A stretch of DNA of 64,000 nt from Pseudomonadota bacterium (GCA_023423535.1 JAFAFL010000128.1:44019-108018); one strand, 5' to 3'; shown: positions 1 through 10,524, counted from the first letter of the stretch. Numbers and translations are program-made. The notes: a model not told the origin generated them from the letters alone.

Positions 1-103
1 TGACTGCCATGCGGGCTCCCATAACACCGCGCCGCCGGACGGCACGCAGGCAAGAGTTGGCGCTGCACCTCTGCTCGGTCGCTGGACCAGTCAGCGAGCG
101 CGG

Positions 104-643
104 CTATTGGCCCCTGCCGGACCGGCGCCACTTGCGGAGTGACTCGCCCCATGAGCCGGGCTCCTCACCCGCGGGCCCGAGCACTGCAAGCCACTCCGGG
201 TCACCCGCGGTCAGGCGCATGTCGATGTACGACAGAAGAGCCTCTCGCGAGATCGGCACGGCCCGCTTCTCGCGCTCCGCAAGGATTCTGGTGACGAGCG
301 CGAGCAGCTCGTTCTCGTCCTTGAAGACGAGTTCGGCATGCACCGCCCGCGAGTAGGCAAAGCGGGTAGCTCCGATGGATGGAAGCAGGTCTCCAGCGCC
401 GACGTCGGTCGCGTCCACCTCCAGAGTCCCTTGCGCGGAGGGAGGGCTCATGAAGGAGACGGAGTGCTCGGCCCTGACCTGAACGATGCGCTCAGGGTGA
501 GGCGGGTCGACGAGATAGACGGAGGGACGAAGATCCAGAGCGTCCCTGGCCCTGTCTCGGAACTCGACGGCAGCGATCGCTGCGGGGTCATCCAGCTCCC
601 ACGACGTGCGCCGCTTGCCGAGCCGGATGACCCGTCGCCTCAT
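104..643 (-). CDS. Unknown protein, last gene of a compact three-gene group
   Basis: I do not recognise this 179-residue protein. It has no visible signal peptide, membrane segment or catalytic motif. The first dozen residues are strongly basic (RRRVIRLGKRR) and the rest is mixed-charge, with a helix-prone stretch around residues 110-150. The ATG lies 5 nt behind the stop of the HEAT-like gene, which itself overlaps a TIGR04255-like gene, so all three are probably co-transcribed and functionally linked. That linkage is inference. The opposite-strand frame through this region has a compositionally odd Arg/Ser-rich translation and looks like a shadow. Confidence 0.6.
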   Translation of the reverse strand: MRRRVIRLGKRRTSWELDDPAAIAAVEFRDRARDALDLRPSVYLVDPPHPERIVQVRAEHSVSFMSPPSAQGTLEVDATDVGAGDLLPSIGATRFAYSRAVHAELVFKDENELLALVTRILAEREKRAVPISREALLSYIDMRLTAGDPEWLAVLGPAGEEPGSWGESLRKWRRSGRGQ

Positions 644-648
644 CTAAT

Positions 649-1107
649 TCAATCCAGATTCGCCAGTGCGTCCTCTGCAGCGCTGCGAACCCCCGGACTC
701 GCGTCACGTCCGGCCAGATCTCGCAACGCCGTCCGGGCCTCCATCGAGTGTCGCAGGTGAGGCATGAGCCCGTACACCGCACCCTCCCGGACGATCGCGT
801 GTTCGGAGTGCAGGAGCGGCAGGAGCGCCATCACCGCCAGCGGCGTATGTGCGATCCGCGCCATGGCTTCCGCGGCGAACGTCAGCAGGTCTGGGCGGGC
901 GCGCAACCCGGTCTGCACCAGATGAAGGAGCCGCAGCGGAGCGTGCTCAGCGAGGTATTGGAACTCGTCCTCGCAGTGACTCTCGAAGTGCCGAAGGACG
1001 GTCGCCGTGGACATCACCACCGCCGGAGTCTCCTGCGAACGCGCTCGCCGGATGCGTCTCACCGCTTCTCCACCAGGATTGAACGCCCAGGACGACGCGC
1101 TGTTCAT
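649..1107 (-). CDS. Small HEAT-repeat-like protein
   Basis: A 152-residue, Ala/Leu-rich, probably all-helical soluble protein. From about residue 60 onward paired amphipathic helices alternate in the manner of HEAT/armadillo repeats (segments such as PLLHSEHAIVREGAVYGL and LRDLAGRDASPGVRSAAEDAL), which usually serve as protein-binding scaffolds. The ATG at 1107 is preferred over a GTG at 1116 because it makes an ATGA overlap with the stop of the preceding gene, a sign of translational coupling. It is 5 nt ahead of the next gene. HEAT assignment is by pattern only; the partner is presumably one of the two neighbours. Confidence 0.65.
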   Translation of the reverse strand: MNSASSWAFNPGGEAVRRIRRARSQETPAVVMSTATVLRHFESHCEDEFQYLAEHAPLRLLHLVQTGLRARPDLLTFAAEAMARIAHTPLAVMALLPLLHSEHAIVREGAVYGLMPHLRHSMEARTALRDLAGRDASPGVRSAAEDALANLD

Positions 1108-1952
1108 GGCTTCCACCCGCTGTTGAAACGATGGTGCTGGCTCTCCGGCACGACCCGCATGAACAGGTGGTTGAGTTCTTCATTCGCCTGACGGAATGCC
1201 GCTCCGAGCGATTGTGGCGAGAGCTCCCCTTCGGTCGTCCGCCGACATTCGATCTTCATCACCGAGGCCGGCGGCATGCCAGGCCTGACGGACGATTCGA
1301 TCGAGAGGTCCAGTCGTCCGGCTTCTGCACGGGAGGAGACGCGCACGGATACGAGAGGCTCGTCGTCCGTCGAAAACTCGAGCGTCTCCTTCAGCATTGG
1401 CACCAGTTCCGCCAGGTCACGCGAGGTCTGCCAATGACGGTAGCGCTGAAGCAGGTCGATCTTGGCGAGCTCGATGCCCACTATGGCCGGCTCCGACTTC
1501 AGGGACCGCGCGCAGAAGTCGAGGAAGGCCGAAGACTCCACCAGAAAGCGGGACAGGACCCCTCGTCCTCCTTCCCAGTCGTTGAACCGCGGGTAGTCGG
1601 AGCCACGCGCGCGCCAGTTCAAATAGAAGCGCTCCGGCTGGACCTGGATGATGAACTGGTCGTCTTCCGACACCAACCAGGTCCGGATGGGGCCGAGATC
1701 CGGCCCGAGCGCGAAGTCGATGGCGTTGGGCGAGGCGGAGATAGGGAGCTTGAACTCTCGACGTGGATACTGCGCGCGGCGCGACAGCCAATACTCACCG
1801 AGGCTCACGGGATCGAGCTCGTCGATCGGCTTCAGGATGAGTCCGCAGACGACTTCGACGATGGGCGGCTCTTCGAGCTTTTTCAGCCGTGGAGCGCTCT
1901 CACGCATGATCTGGTCGAGGATGATCCTGGGGGATCTCCTCGTCAAGTCCAT
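1104..1952 (-). CDS. TIGR04255-like protein of unknown function
   Basis: A 282-residue soluble protein. After a short charged leader it has the hallmark opening EEPPIVEVVCGLILKP, and later a mixed alpha/beta body with RFYLNWRARG and a C-terminal helix (AFRQANEELNHLFMRVV). This is the pattern I associate with the sporadically distributed TIGR04255 family, whose function is not known. The ATG at 1952 is used; an internal ATG at 1907 (MRESAPRL) would give a 267-residue form with the same domain, and neither has a clear ribosome-binding site. The gene follows the TonB-receptor gene by 22 nt and overlaps the HEAT-like gene by 4 nt, so it could be read from the upstream kinase/receptor transcript or from its own promoter. 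Confidence 0.65.
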   Translation of the reverse strand: MDLTRRSPRIILDQIMRESAPRLKKLEEPPIVEVVCGLILKPIDELDPVSLGEYWLSRRAQYPRREFKLPISASPNAIDFALGPDLGPIRTWLVSEDDQFIIQVQPERFYLNWRARGSDYPRFNDWEGGRGVLSRFLVESSAFLDFCARSLKSEPAIVGIELAKIDLLQRYRHWQTSRDLAELVPMLKETLEFSTDDEPLVSVRVSSRAEAGRLDLSIESSVRPGMPPASVMKIECRRTTEGELSPQSLGAAFRQANEELNHLFMRVVPESQHHRFNSGWKP

Positions 1953-1974
1953 TGGCCCCGCCTGCCCGGCTGCC

Positions 1975-4872
1975 CTAGTACCGCGCCGTCATCTGCAGCG
2001 TGAACGTGCGCCCGTACTGAGGCACCAGCGGCTGGCTGAACTCGTTGCCGACCGGGAGGGCGTACTCCTCGTCGAGGAGGTTCCGCACGCCGGCGAACCA
2101 GCGGAGGTGTTCGCTCTCACCGGAGAGCCCGACGTCGAGCAGGAGGGCCTCGCCGGCGCCGCCCTCGATGCGCGGAGAGGAGCGCGCGCTCTGGTAGCCG
2201 CCCTGCGCGGAGAGCCGCAGGTTGGAGTCGAGCAGCGGCACGAGGATCCGTCCCGACGCGAGGTGCCTCGGCGTTCCGGCGGTGAGCTCCGCCGCGGCCC
2301 CCACGAGGTTCACGAAGGAGTACGAGGCGTCCACCATCAGGTGCCGGCCCGGCTGCCAGCGCAGGCCCGCCTCGGCGCCGAACGCGCGCACGAGGTCGTC
2401 CACGTTCGTGTAGGCGATGCAGGCCTCGGTGCCGCGCGGTGAGCCGCACTGGGGCTCGCCCGCGTCCGTCTCCAGCACCACGAGGTCGCTGATCCGGTTG
2501 TGGTACCCGCTCACCGTCAGCCGCAGCTCGCGGGTGAGGTCGTGCGCGTGCTCGATCTCGAAGGTGGTGATGATCTCCGGCCGCAGCGACAGCGCCACCC
2601 GCTGGCTCAGGTTGAGGTCGTGGTAGTAGAGCTCGTACGCGTTCGGCGCTCGGAAGGCCTGTCCCGCCACGAGCTTCGTCACCCCCGCCGCATAGGGCTT
2701 GAGGATCAGCGCCAGCCGCGGCGTCACCGGCGTCACGTCGAGGTCCAGATACCGGTCCACGCGCAGCCCGGCGGAGAGCAGCGCGCGCGGGTGCAGCCGC
2801 CACTCGTCGAGCAGGTACGCGCTGAAGAGCGTGCGCTGCCGGCGCTCGAGCGGCTGCACCGTCTCGGCAAAGAACTCCTGCTCGATGCGGTACTGGTGCT
2901 GCAGCTCGAGGCCGGCGGTGAGGTGGTTCTGACCGAAGAGCCGCAGCCGTCCGCGCGCCTCGCCGCCCACCCAGTCCGCGCGCCCGCTCTCGCGGTAGAG
3001 CAGCGGCTCGTCGGGCGTGGCGCCGGGGAAGGGCCAGCGTCCTTCGTAGCGGGTGGCGTCGTAGTAGCCGCGCGCGCTGAACGAGCCGCCGTTCGCGAGC
3101 GTCCGATCCCAGCGCAGCTCCGCGAAGCCGCGCGAGTCGTCCACCATCGATCCGTGCGTGCCGATGAGCGTGCCGTAGGGCGCGGTGGGGATGAGCTTCT
3201 CGCGGTCGTTGACGAGGCCGAAGAAGGTGAACTCGCCCCAGCGCACCCGTGCAGAGCCGAAGCGCGCGCGTTCGGCGTCGTTGCCCTGCACGGTGCCCAG
3301 GCTCCCGAGGTTCGTCACCTCCGCGCCCTTCACCCCGAGCGCCGCGCCGCTGACCACCACGCTCGTCGTCTCGTCCGGCGACCAGCCCGCGGCCGCGTGT
3401 CCCCGCCAGCGCCCGAGCGCGCCGGTGCCCCCGGTGACCTCCACGTTGCGCCGCCCGGAGAGCGCGTCGCGCGGCACGAGGTTCACCACCGCGAAGAACG
3501 CGCCGGTGCCGTAGAGCGTCGAGCCCGGACCGCGGACGACCTCGATGCGCGCCACCTCGTCGAGGTCCACCGCGAGGTCGTGTCCCGCGAACGCCTGGCC
3601 CGCCCACACGTCGTTCATCGCGTGGCCGTCCCACAGGATGAGCAGCCGCGTGTTGAGGTCGCCCGGCGGCGCGAAGCCGCGGATGCCGAGGTAGGTGTAG
3701 ATGCGGTCGTTCGTCAGGTAGAGCCCGCGCACGCCGCTGAGCGCTTCGGCGAGCGTCTGGTAGCCGAAGCCGTCGATCTCCTCGCGGGTGATGACGGTGA
3801 CCGACGCGGGCGCCTCGTCCACGTCCGCGAGGCTCTTGCTCGCCGCGCGCACCGGCGGCGGGCGGTAGTAGAGGTCGGCGTTGACGCGCTCCTCGGCGCC
3901 CTCGGTGATGAGCACCTTCGTCTCGAACGGGGAGAGGTCCGGCCGCGAGATGGAGAGTCGGTGCTCACCCACCGGGACCGTCAGCACCGCCGGCGTGAAG
4001 CCCACCTCCTTGCCGTCGAGCAGCACCAGCGCGCTCTCCCGATTCGCGGTGACCACCAGCCTTCCGGTCGCCAGCGGCGCAGGCCCGAGCGCCACCTCGC
4101 GCGCGGTGCGCTCATCGCCCTTCACCTCCACCAGGAGCTGCTGCGTGCCGAAGCCCTCGGCGCCGACGAAGAGCGTGCGCTGTCCCGGCACCAGCGCGAG
4201 CTCCGCGGGCAGCGTGCCGATGACCGGACCATCCGCGGCCTCTCGCACCCAGGCGCCCTGAGGCGAGCCGGTGAGCCTGACCGTGCCGGTGACCAGCGGG
4301 AGCTCGAAGCGTTCGGTCAGCTCGCGTCCGCGCTGCAGCGTGGCCTCGCGTTCGGAGGAGCGGTGGCCGTCCTTGCGCACCATGATCGTGTGCGGACCGG
4401 GAGAGAGCGCCAGCGTCAGCGGCGTGCGTCCGCGCAGGCCGAGGTCCACGCGATCCACATAGACCTCCGCGCCGGCGGGCTCGCTCTCCACCTGCACCAG
4501 CGCCACGCGGGGACGGATGCGCTGCAGCGACCTCGCGACCTCGCGCGCGTCGTCCGGACCGAGCTCCTGCCGCGAGAGATCCGCGTAGTAGCGGTAGGCC
4601 TCGTCGTGCCGGTTCATCGCCTCGAAGCAGCGGGCGATGTTGAAGAGCACGTTCCGGTTCGGCACCAGCCGGTGCGAGAGGAAGTAGTGCCCGAGCGCCT
4701 CGTCGTAGCGGCCCTTCGAGAACGCGTCGTTGCCGCGCGAGAACGCGAGGTCCGCTTCGTCGGCGGTGTTGTCTGCCGCGGCCGGCAGGGCGAGCGCGGA
4801 GCGGGGGAGGGAGAGCGCCTGCGCGAAGGTGAGCGCGAACGCGAGACCGAGGACGGCTGAGGTGTGACGCAT
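1975..4872 (-). CDS. TonB-dependent outer-membrane receptor with N-terminal TPR and PEGA modules
   Basis: 965 residues. A signal peptide (residues 1 to about 29, ending in ALALP) is followed by TPR-like helices (about 37-125: AFSKGRYDEALGHYF, CFEAMNRHDEAYRYY). Next come about three PEGA-type modules (about 125-335; SEPAGAEVYVDRVDLG, GKEVGFTPAVLTVPVGEHRL), then a TonB plug (about 345-465; PASVTVITREEIDGFGYQ, RIEVVRGPGSTLYGTGAFF) and a 22-strand-type barrel ending in the aromatic FTLQMTARY. The plug and barrel are those of active transporters energised by TonB-ExbBD; the substrate cannot be read from sequence. Ordinary receptors lack the TPR-PEGA front, which would sit in the periplasm. It begins 3 nt after the kinase gene, which also ends in a PEGA domain. 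Confidence 0.9.
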   Translation of the reverse strand: MRHTSAVLGLAFALTFAQALSLPRSALALPAAADNTADEADLAFSRGNDAFSKGRYDEALGHYFLSHRLVPNRNVLFNIARCFEAMNRHDEAYRYYADLSRQELGPDDAREVARSLQRIRPRVALVQVESEPAGAEVYVDRVDLGLRGRTPLTLALSPGPHTIMVRKDGHRSSEREATLQRGRELTERFELPLVTGTVRLTGSPQGAWVREAADGPVIGTLPAELALVPGQRTLFVGAEGFGTQQLLVEVKGDERTAREVALGPAPLATGRLVVTANRESALVLLDGKEVGFTPAVLTVPVGEHRLSISRPDLSPFETKVLITEGAEERVNADLYYRPPPVRAASKSLADVDEAPASVTVITREEIDGFGYQTLAEALSGVRGLYLTNDRIYTYLGIRGFAPPGDLNTRLLILWDGHAMNDVWAGQAFAGHDLAVDLDEVARIEVVRGPGSTLYGTGAFFAVVNLVPRDALSGRRNVEVTGGTGALGRWRGHAAAGWSPDETTSVVVSGAALGVKGAEVTNLGSLGTVQGNDAERARFGSARVRWGEFTFFGLVNDREKLIPTAPYGTLIGTHGSMVDDSRGFAELRWDRTLANGGSFSARGYYDATRYEGRWPFPGATPDEPLLYRESGRADWVGGEARGRLRLFGQNHLTAGLELQHQYRIEQEFFAETVQPLERRQRTLFSAYLLDEWRLHPRALLSAGLRVDRYLDLDVTPVTPRLALILKPYAAGVTKLVAGQAFRAPNAYELYYHDLNLSQRVALSLRPEIITTFEIEHAHDLTRELRLTVSGYHNRISDLVVLETDAGEPQCGSPRGTEACIAYTNVDDLVRAFGAEAGLRWQPGRHLMVDASYSFVNLVGAAAELTAGTPRHLASGRILVPLLDSNLRLSAQGGYQSARSSPRIEGGAGEALLLDVGLSGESEHLRWFAGVRNLLDEEYALPVGNEFSQPLVPQYGRTFTLQMTARY

Positions 4873-4875
4873 GGG

Positions 4876-6567
4876 CTACCGGCCGGTCTTGATCTCCAGG
4901 GGCGGCCGATCCTCCTTCGGACGATTCTGCCCCGAGCCGTTGCCCGCGCGCCGCTTCTTCAGCACCGCGCTGAGCGTCTTGTCGGCGTCCGCGGCGGAGA
5001 GCGTGAGCCGCGAGGGCTCGTAGCCCGCAAGCGTGAGGGTCACGTTCGCCTCGGCGGCGCCCTCGGGCAGGGTCAGCTCCAAAGGCGTCGTCCCCGCGCT
5101 TTTCCCGTCGAGCAGCACCTGCGCGCCCTCCGGCTGCGAGGTGACGGAGACGCGGACGGGCGCTGGCGCGGCGACCACCGGCAGCTCCACCGGATCGATC
5201 TCCATCACCGGGAAGTCCTGCGCGGGCTGTTCGTCCGGTGCCTGCGCGAGCGACGGGGTCTGCCCGACGATGGCGACCGGTCCGCCGACCGTGTTCGGGC
5301 TGCTCTCTCCGGAGAGGTCCGCGAGGAAGCGCGGCACCACGACCGCCGCACCGGCCGCGAGGAGCGCCACGGCGGCAATGCCGGCGCCGATGAGCACTGC
5401 GCGGTTCCTCGTGGGCCTCGGCGCCTGCGCCAGCGGGACGGTCAGCGGGCGGGTGACGCGGGTGGGCGGCTGGACCGGACCGTTCGCGTTCGCGGACTCC
5501 CGCTGCCCCTGCGGTCCCGCGGGCAGCTGCGACTGCCGCAGCTGACGCGAAGCGGTGGAGCCCGAGCCGCCGGTGCCGGGCCCCGGCTGCTCGTTGAACA
5601 CGCCGGAGCCGGAGAGCTCGTCGAGTGAGGAGATGTCCGCCTCGGCGGCGATGCGGTCGGCGTAGAGCTCGCGCATGAAGGCGGCGAGGTGGGCGGGCGA
5701 AGCGGAGAGCCGCTCCTGCACCGCGAGCTCCTCGATGGCCATGCGCAGTTCGCCGGTGTCGCGGAAGCGGAGCGTGGGGATCGGCGCGAGCGCGCGGAGC
5801 ACCACCGCATCGAGCGCGCGCGGCAGGTTCGGGTTGATGCTCGAGGGCGCCGGCACCTTGCACTCGCGCACCAGCCGCATGGTCACGAGGTCGGACTCGC
5901 CCTTGAAGAGGCGCTTGCCGGTGAGGAGCTCCCAGAACACCGTGCCCAGCGCGAACTGGTCCGAGGTGTGGTCGTAGGGCAATCCGGCGATCTGCTCGGG
6001 CGACATGTAGGGGTACTTCCCCTTGAGGATGCCGGTCGCTGTCCGCTGCGAGTTCGACGCCGCGCGCGCCACGCCGAAGTCGATGAGCTTCACGCCGCCG
6101 TCGAAGCCGACGAGCACGTTCTGCGGCGACACGTCCCGGTGCACGAGCCGCAGCGGCCTGCCGGTGCCGTCGGTCGCCTTGTGCGCGTAGTCGAGCCCCG
6201 CCGCCGCGTCCGCGATCACCCGCAGGATGACGCCGAGCGGGAGCTCCTTGCCCTTCCGCCGCGCGGTGCGCTCGAGCCTGCGCACGTCGTCGCCGGCGAC
6301 GTACTCCATCGCGAGGTAGAGCGACCCGCCGGCCTCGCCCTGATCGAAGATCTGCACGAGGTTCGGGTGGTTGAGCGAGGCCGCGAGTCGCGTCTCGTCC
6401 TCGAACATCGTGCGGAACTCCTCGTCCTCGATGAGGTGGGGGAGGATCCGCTTGATCACCACCAGCTTCTGGAACCCCTGCTGCGCGGTCCGGGCGAGAA
6501 ACACCTGACCCATCCCGCCGGAAGCGATCTTCTTGAGGAGCTCGTATCGGCCGAAGGCGACTGCCAT
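4876..6567 (-). CDS. Membrane-anchored Ser/Thr protein kinase with periplasmic PEGA domain
   Basis: 563 residues. The kinase domain (about 7-275) has the Gly loop IASGGMGQVF, ATP lysine K39, catalytic HRDVSPQN (D145), Mg-binding DFG at 163-165 and an SPE motif near 189-191, so it should be active. A Pro/Gln/Ser-rich linker leads to one membrane helix (about 390-413, AVLIGAGIAAVALLAAG) and a C-terminal PEGA domain (VTSQPEGAQVLLDGKSAGTTPLEL is the core). The topology is a cytoplasmic kinase with an extracytoplasmic beta-domain, as in many myxobacterial Hanks-type kinases. The TonB receptor carrying PEGA modules starts 3 nt downstream, so the two are almost certainly co-expressed. ATG at 6567. 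Confidence 0.92.
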   Translation of the reverse strand: MAVAFGRYELLKKIASGGMGQVFLARTAQQGFQKLVVIKRILPHLIEDEEFRTMFEDETRLAASLNHPNLVQIFDQGEAGGSLYLAMEYVAGDDVRRLERTARRKGKELPLGVILRVIADAAAGLDYAHKATDGTGRPLRLVHRDVSPQNVLVGFDGGVKLIDFGVARAASNSQRTATGILKGKYPYMSPEQIAGLPYDHTSDQFALGTVFWELLTGKRLFKGESDLVTMRLVRECKVPAPSSINPNLPRALDAVVLRALAPIPTLRFRDTGELRMAIEELAVQERLSASPAHLAAFMRELYADRIAAEADISSLDELSGSGVFNEQPGPGTGGSGSTASRQLRQSQLPAGPQGQRESANANGPVQPPTRVTRPLTVPLAQAPRPTRNRAVLIGAGIAAVALLAAGAAVVVPRFLADLSGESSPNTVGGPVAIVGQTPSLAQAPDEQPAQDFPVMEIDPVELPVVAAPAPVRVSVTSQPEGAQVLLDGKSAGTTPLELTLPEGAAEANVTLTLAGYEPSRLTLSAADADKTLSAVLKKRRAGNGSGQNRPKEDRPPLEIKTGR

Positions 6568-6626
6568 GCCGGTGCAACCTTACGACAGAAACGCCCGGAT
6601 GCCTCCCTGGCTGCTCGGTGGCGAAT

Positions 6627-7442
6627 TCAGAACCTCGCCACGAAGAACAGGCGCCGGAACGGGAACGCGGTCTTCCCGTCCTTCCTCTTCGGATACGCCT
6701 CGCGCAGGCGGCGGCGGTAGGCGGCGAGGAAGCGGTCCTGCGCCTCGGGATCGCCGGCCAGCGCTTCAGTGACTGGCAACAGCGCGGTGCCCTTCACCCA
6801 CTCGAGCACCGGGTCCTCGCCCTCGAGCACGTGCAGGTACACCGTCTCCCACAGGTCCACGTCTCGCGAGAGCGGGGCGAGCAGGTCGTAGTAGCGCTCG
6901 GGCGGGAGGACCGGCGGCTCGGGGAGGCGGACGCGGGAGCGGAACTCGCGCATCGCGCAGATCTCCCGCAGCAGCGTGTGCGACGGCTCGTTGAAATTGT
7001 GCGGGACCTGCACACAGAGCGCCCCGCCTCGTGCAATTCCCGCACAAAGCTTCGGGAGGAGCGCCGCGTGGTCCGGCACCCAGTGCAGCGCGGCGTTGGA
7101 GAAGAGGAGGTCGAGCGGTTCCTCGGGCGGCTGCGCCTTCGCCGTGGCGGCAGCTTCAGCGAACTCGGCGATGTCGCCGCGAACGAACTCGATGCCCGCG
7201 TGCCTCGCCCTTGCGCGCGCCAGCATCTCCTCCGAGCTGTCGAGCCCGGTCACCCGCGCACTGGGAAAACGGGACGCGAGCAGCGCCGTCAGCTCGCCCG
7301 TCCCGCAGCCGAGATCCACCGCCCGCCGCACCGAGGGCAAGTCCGGCACCCGCGCGAGGAGGTCCAGCCCCGGCCGCATCCGGGCATCTCCGAACCGTCC
7401 GTACTGCTGTGGGCTCCAGCGGAGCGGGAGGGACATCTCCAT
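6627..7442 (-). CDS. tam: Trans-aconitate 2-methyltransferase
   Basis: 271 residues, class I SAM-dependent methyltransferase. Motif I is DLGCGTGELTALL, followed by GLDSSEEML and DLLFSNAALHWVPDH. The downstream ICAMREFRSRVR, PERYYDLL, DLWETVYLH and EWVKGTALLP match the E. coli Tam layout closely, including the ending in FRRLFFVAR. Tam methylates trans-aconitate, which otherwise inhibits aconitase. ATG 7442 is chosen over a TTG at 7448; ATG 7436 is also possible. Its stop is 59 nt upstream of the kinase gene on the same strand, and its 5' side faces sthA across 80 nt. Confidence 0.88.
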   Translation of the reverse strand: MEMSLPLRWSPQQYGRFGDARMRPGLDLLARVPDLPSVRRAVDLGCGTGELTALLASRFPSARVTGLDSSEEMLARARARHAGIEFVRGDIAEFAEAAATAKAQPPEEPLDLLFSNAALHWVPDHAALLPKLCAGIARGGALCVQVPHNFNEPSHTLLREICAMREFRSRVRLPEPPVLPPERYYDLLAPLSRDVDLWETVYLHVLEGEDPVLEWVKGTALLPVTEALAGDPEAQDRFLAAYRRRLREAYPKRKDGKTAFPFRRLFFVARF

Positions 7443-7522
7443 GCTCAATAGCGCGACGGCGCGGAAACGCCATCTGGCGGCGGTTATCCGGCGTGGTAGG
7501 CACGAACGAGTCAGGAGGCGCA
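7443..7522. promoter_or_regulatory. Divergent intergenic region between tam and sthA
   Basis: 80 nt that must hold promoters for both directions. It contains a short perfect palindrome, CGCCATCTGGCG (7468-7479), that could be an operator. AGGAGG at 7513-7518 sits 4 nt before a GTG and fixes the sthA start at 7523. No convincing -35/-10 pair was seen. Confidence 0.4.
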
Positions 7523-8932
<1,410 letters not shown>

Positions 8933-8941
8933 AAAGCAGAA

Positions 8942-8973
8942 GGCGCGGCCCCTCCGAAGAGAGAGACCGCGCC
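8942..8973. terminator. Possible bidirectional hairpin terminator
   Basis: GGCGCGG (8942-8948) and CCGCGCC (8967-8973) form a 7-bp GC stem with an inner CTC/GAG pairing around CGAA. It lies between the convergent sthA and the secreted-protein gene. There is no T-tract, so intrinsic termination is uncertain. Confidence 0.4.
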
Positions 8974-8997
8974 CTGCGCTTCAACAGGAGCTGACGG

Positions 8998-10482
8998 CTA
9001 GTAGTTCGTGACCGCGCCGACGAAGCCGTCGAGGTTGTCGTGGTCCACCGAGCACACGCGGCCCTCGCGGCCGGTGCTCGTCCACTCGGTCCAGCAGCGC
9101 CAGGGGAAGCTGACCGCGCGGTTGACCGGGGTGAGGGGAACGGTGGTGTCGGCGAGCCACACGTCGTCGCCGCGCACGAGCTCCACGCGGAAGCGGTAGT
9201 CCGCGCCGAGCGTGACCGGCTGGCCCGCGTTCATCGAGTACTCGTAGTTCTGGTGACCGCCGTGCCACGACACGCCGTAGATGCGCGACCAGTAGATGAC
9301 CTGGCCGGCCTCGCGGAAGTACTCGACCTGGGTGCGCGGGTTCTCGCCGCCGCTGGTGCAGAGGTAGAAGTGCATCGCCTTCTGCGCGTCCCACCGGCCG
9401 GTGCACAGGCTCGTCACGCCGTTCGTCGTCGAGGTCCAGTCACCCTTGAGGTTCGTGTACTCGGCCTGGTGCACCACCGCGCCGTTCGTCTCCTGCATCA
9501 CCCGGACGATGGTGCCCGTGAACGGCAGCTGCTCGCCCACCCACGCGTTGATGCGCGTGTACTGGCTCCAGCCCTGGCCGCCCCACGAGCTCACCCAGTC
9601 CGGCTCGGGGAGGTAGGAGCCGTCGGCCTGCTTGTAGGAGCCCTCGGAGCGCCCGCCGTAGTCGAAGGTGCGGGTGTCCACCCAGGCGTTGTAGGCCATG
9701 CCCTGCACCGGGGTGATGATCTCCACCTGGGCCTGCGCGCCGTCGTTCGCCGCGTCGTAGTCCGCCGGGCGGCTGTTCTGCAGCGAGACCGCGAGCGCCT
9801 TCACGCCCACGGTGGGGAACACGTGCGTGAACGCGCAGGTGACGATGCCGCCTGCGTCCACCCAGATGCCCTTCGCCTCGTCCACCGCGACGCCGTCCAC
9901 CGAGAGCACGCAGTCGGTGTTCGCGCCGACCTCGGTGTTCAGCTCCTCGACCGTGGCCATGATCATCACCGGCATGCCCACCGCCGCGCGCGCCGGCACG
10001 CTGATGCGGGTGACCGAGAGGTCCGGACGCAGGCGCACGTTGCCGCTCACCGTCACCACGTCGGTGCGGTTGCGGTCGATGCCCTTGATGTTCGCCTGCA
10101 CCTGGAACGGCTGCCCGCGCACGAGGTCGGTGTACGTCTGGGTGAAGGTGCCGCCGGCGTTGAGGCCGTTGTAGTTCTTCGTCAGCACCTCCTCGCCGTT
10201 GCCCCCGAAGCTCTTCACCTGGACCTTGGTGATGTTCCCGATGCCCACCGCGGTGCTGTTCTGCGCGCCGGTCACCACGTGGAGCTCCACCGCGCCACTC
10301 TTGTTCGCCATCGCGGTGGCGGTGAGGGTGGCGTTGCCGGAGCGGCCGGTGGCGCGCTGGCCCTCGGTCACCTTGTAGGGCGTGCTGTTCGGCAGGCGGA
10401 CCGGCTTGTCGGCGAAGGCCGCGGGCACAGCCGCGAGCACCATCGCCGCGGTCATCAGGGCGGGGAAGCGAACGTTCTTCAT
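8998..10482 (-). CDS. Secreted protein of unknown function
   Basis: 494 residues with a clear signal peptide (MKNVRFPALMTAAMVLAAVPAAFA, cleaved before DKPVRL). The mature protein is predicted mostly beta. Residues about 135-250 read like an Ig-like CARDB module (RPDLSVTRISVPARAAVGMP, then VLSVDGVAVDEAKGIWVD). The second half is Trp/Tyr-rich (YFREAGQVIYWSRIYG, SWHGGHQNYEYSMN) with four cysteines that could form disulfides (CTGRWD, YLCTSG, WRCWTEW, VCSVDH). No catalytic motif was recognised. Start ATG 10482 is preferred to an in-frame start at 10530 because it yields a canonical signal peptide. It stands alone, convergent with sthA. Confidence 0.8.
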   Translation of the reverse strand: MKNVRFPALMTAAMVLAAVPAAFADKPVRLPNSTPYKVTEGQRATGRSGNATLTATAMANKSGAVELHVVTGAQNSTAVGIGNITKVQVKSFGGNGEEVLTKNYNGLNAGGTFTQTYTDLVRGQPFQVQANIKGIDRNRTDVVTVSGNVRLRPDLSVTRISVPARAAVGMPVMIMATVEELNTEVGANTDCVLSVDGVAVDEAKGIWVDAGGIVTCAFTHVFPTVGVKALAVSLQNSRPADYDAANDGAQAQVEIITPVQGMAYNAWVDTRTFDYGGRSEGSYKQADGSYLPEPDWVSSWGGQGWSQYTRINAWVGEQLPFTGTIVRVMQETNGAVVHQAEYTNLKGDWTSTTNGVTSLCTGRWDAQKAMHFYLCTSGGENPRTQVEYFREAGQVIYWSRIYGVSWHGGHQNYEYSMNAGQPVTLGADYRFRVELVRGDDVWLADTTVPLTPVNRAVSFPWRCWTEWTSTGREGRVCSVDHDNLDGFVGAVTNY

Positions 10483-10524
10483 GGACTTCGGCTCCAGTGG
10501 GGCGGGCAGGTGCGGGGAAACCTC

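Noticed and set aside
1..103. Possible gene or RNA at the left edge
   Set aside because: A plus-strand frame from 9 has low-quality Arg/Ser-rich translation; no tRNA or other RNA fold was evident. Nothing supportable was seen.
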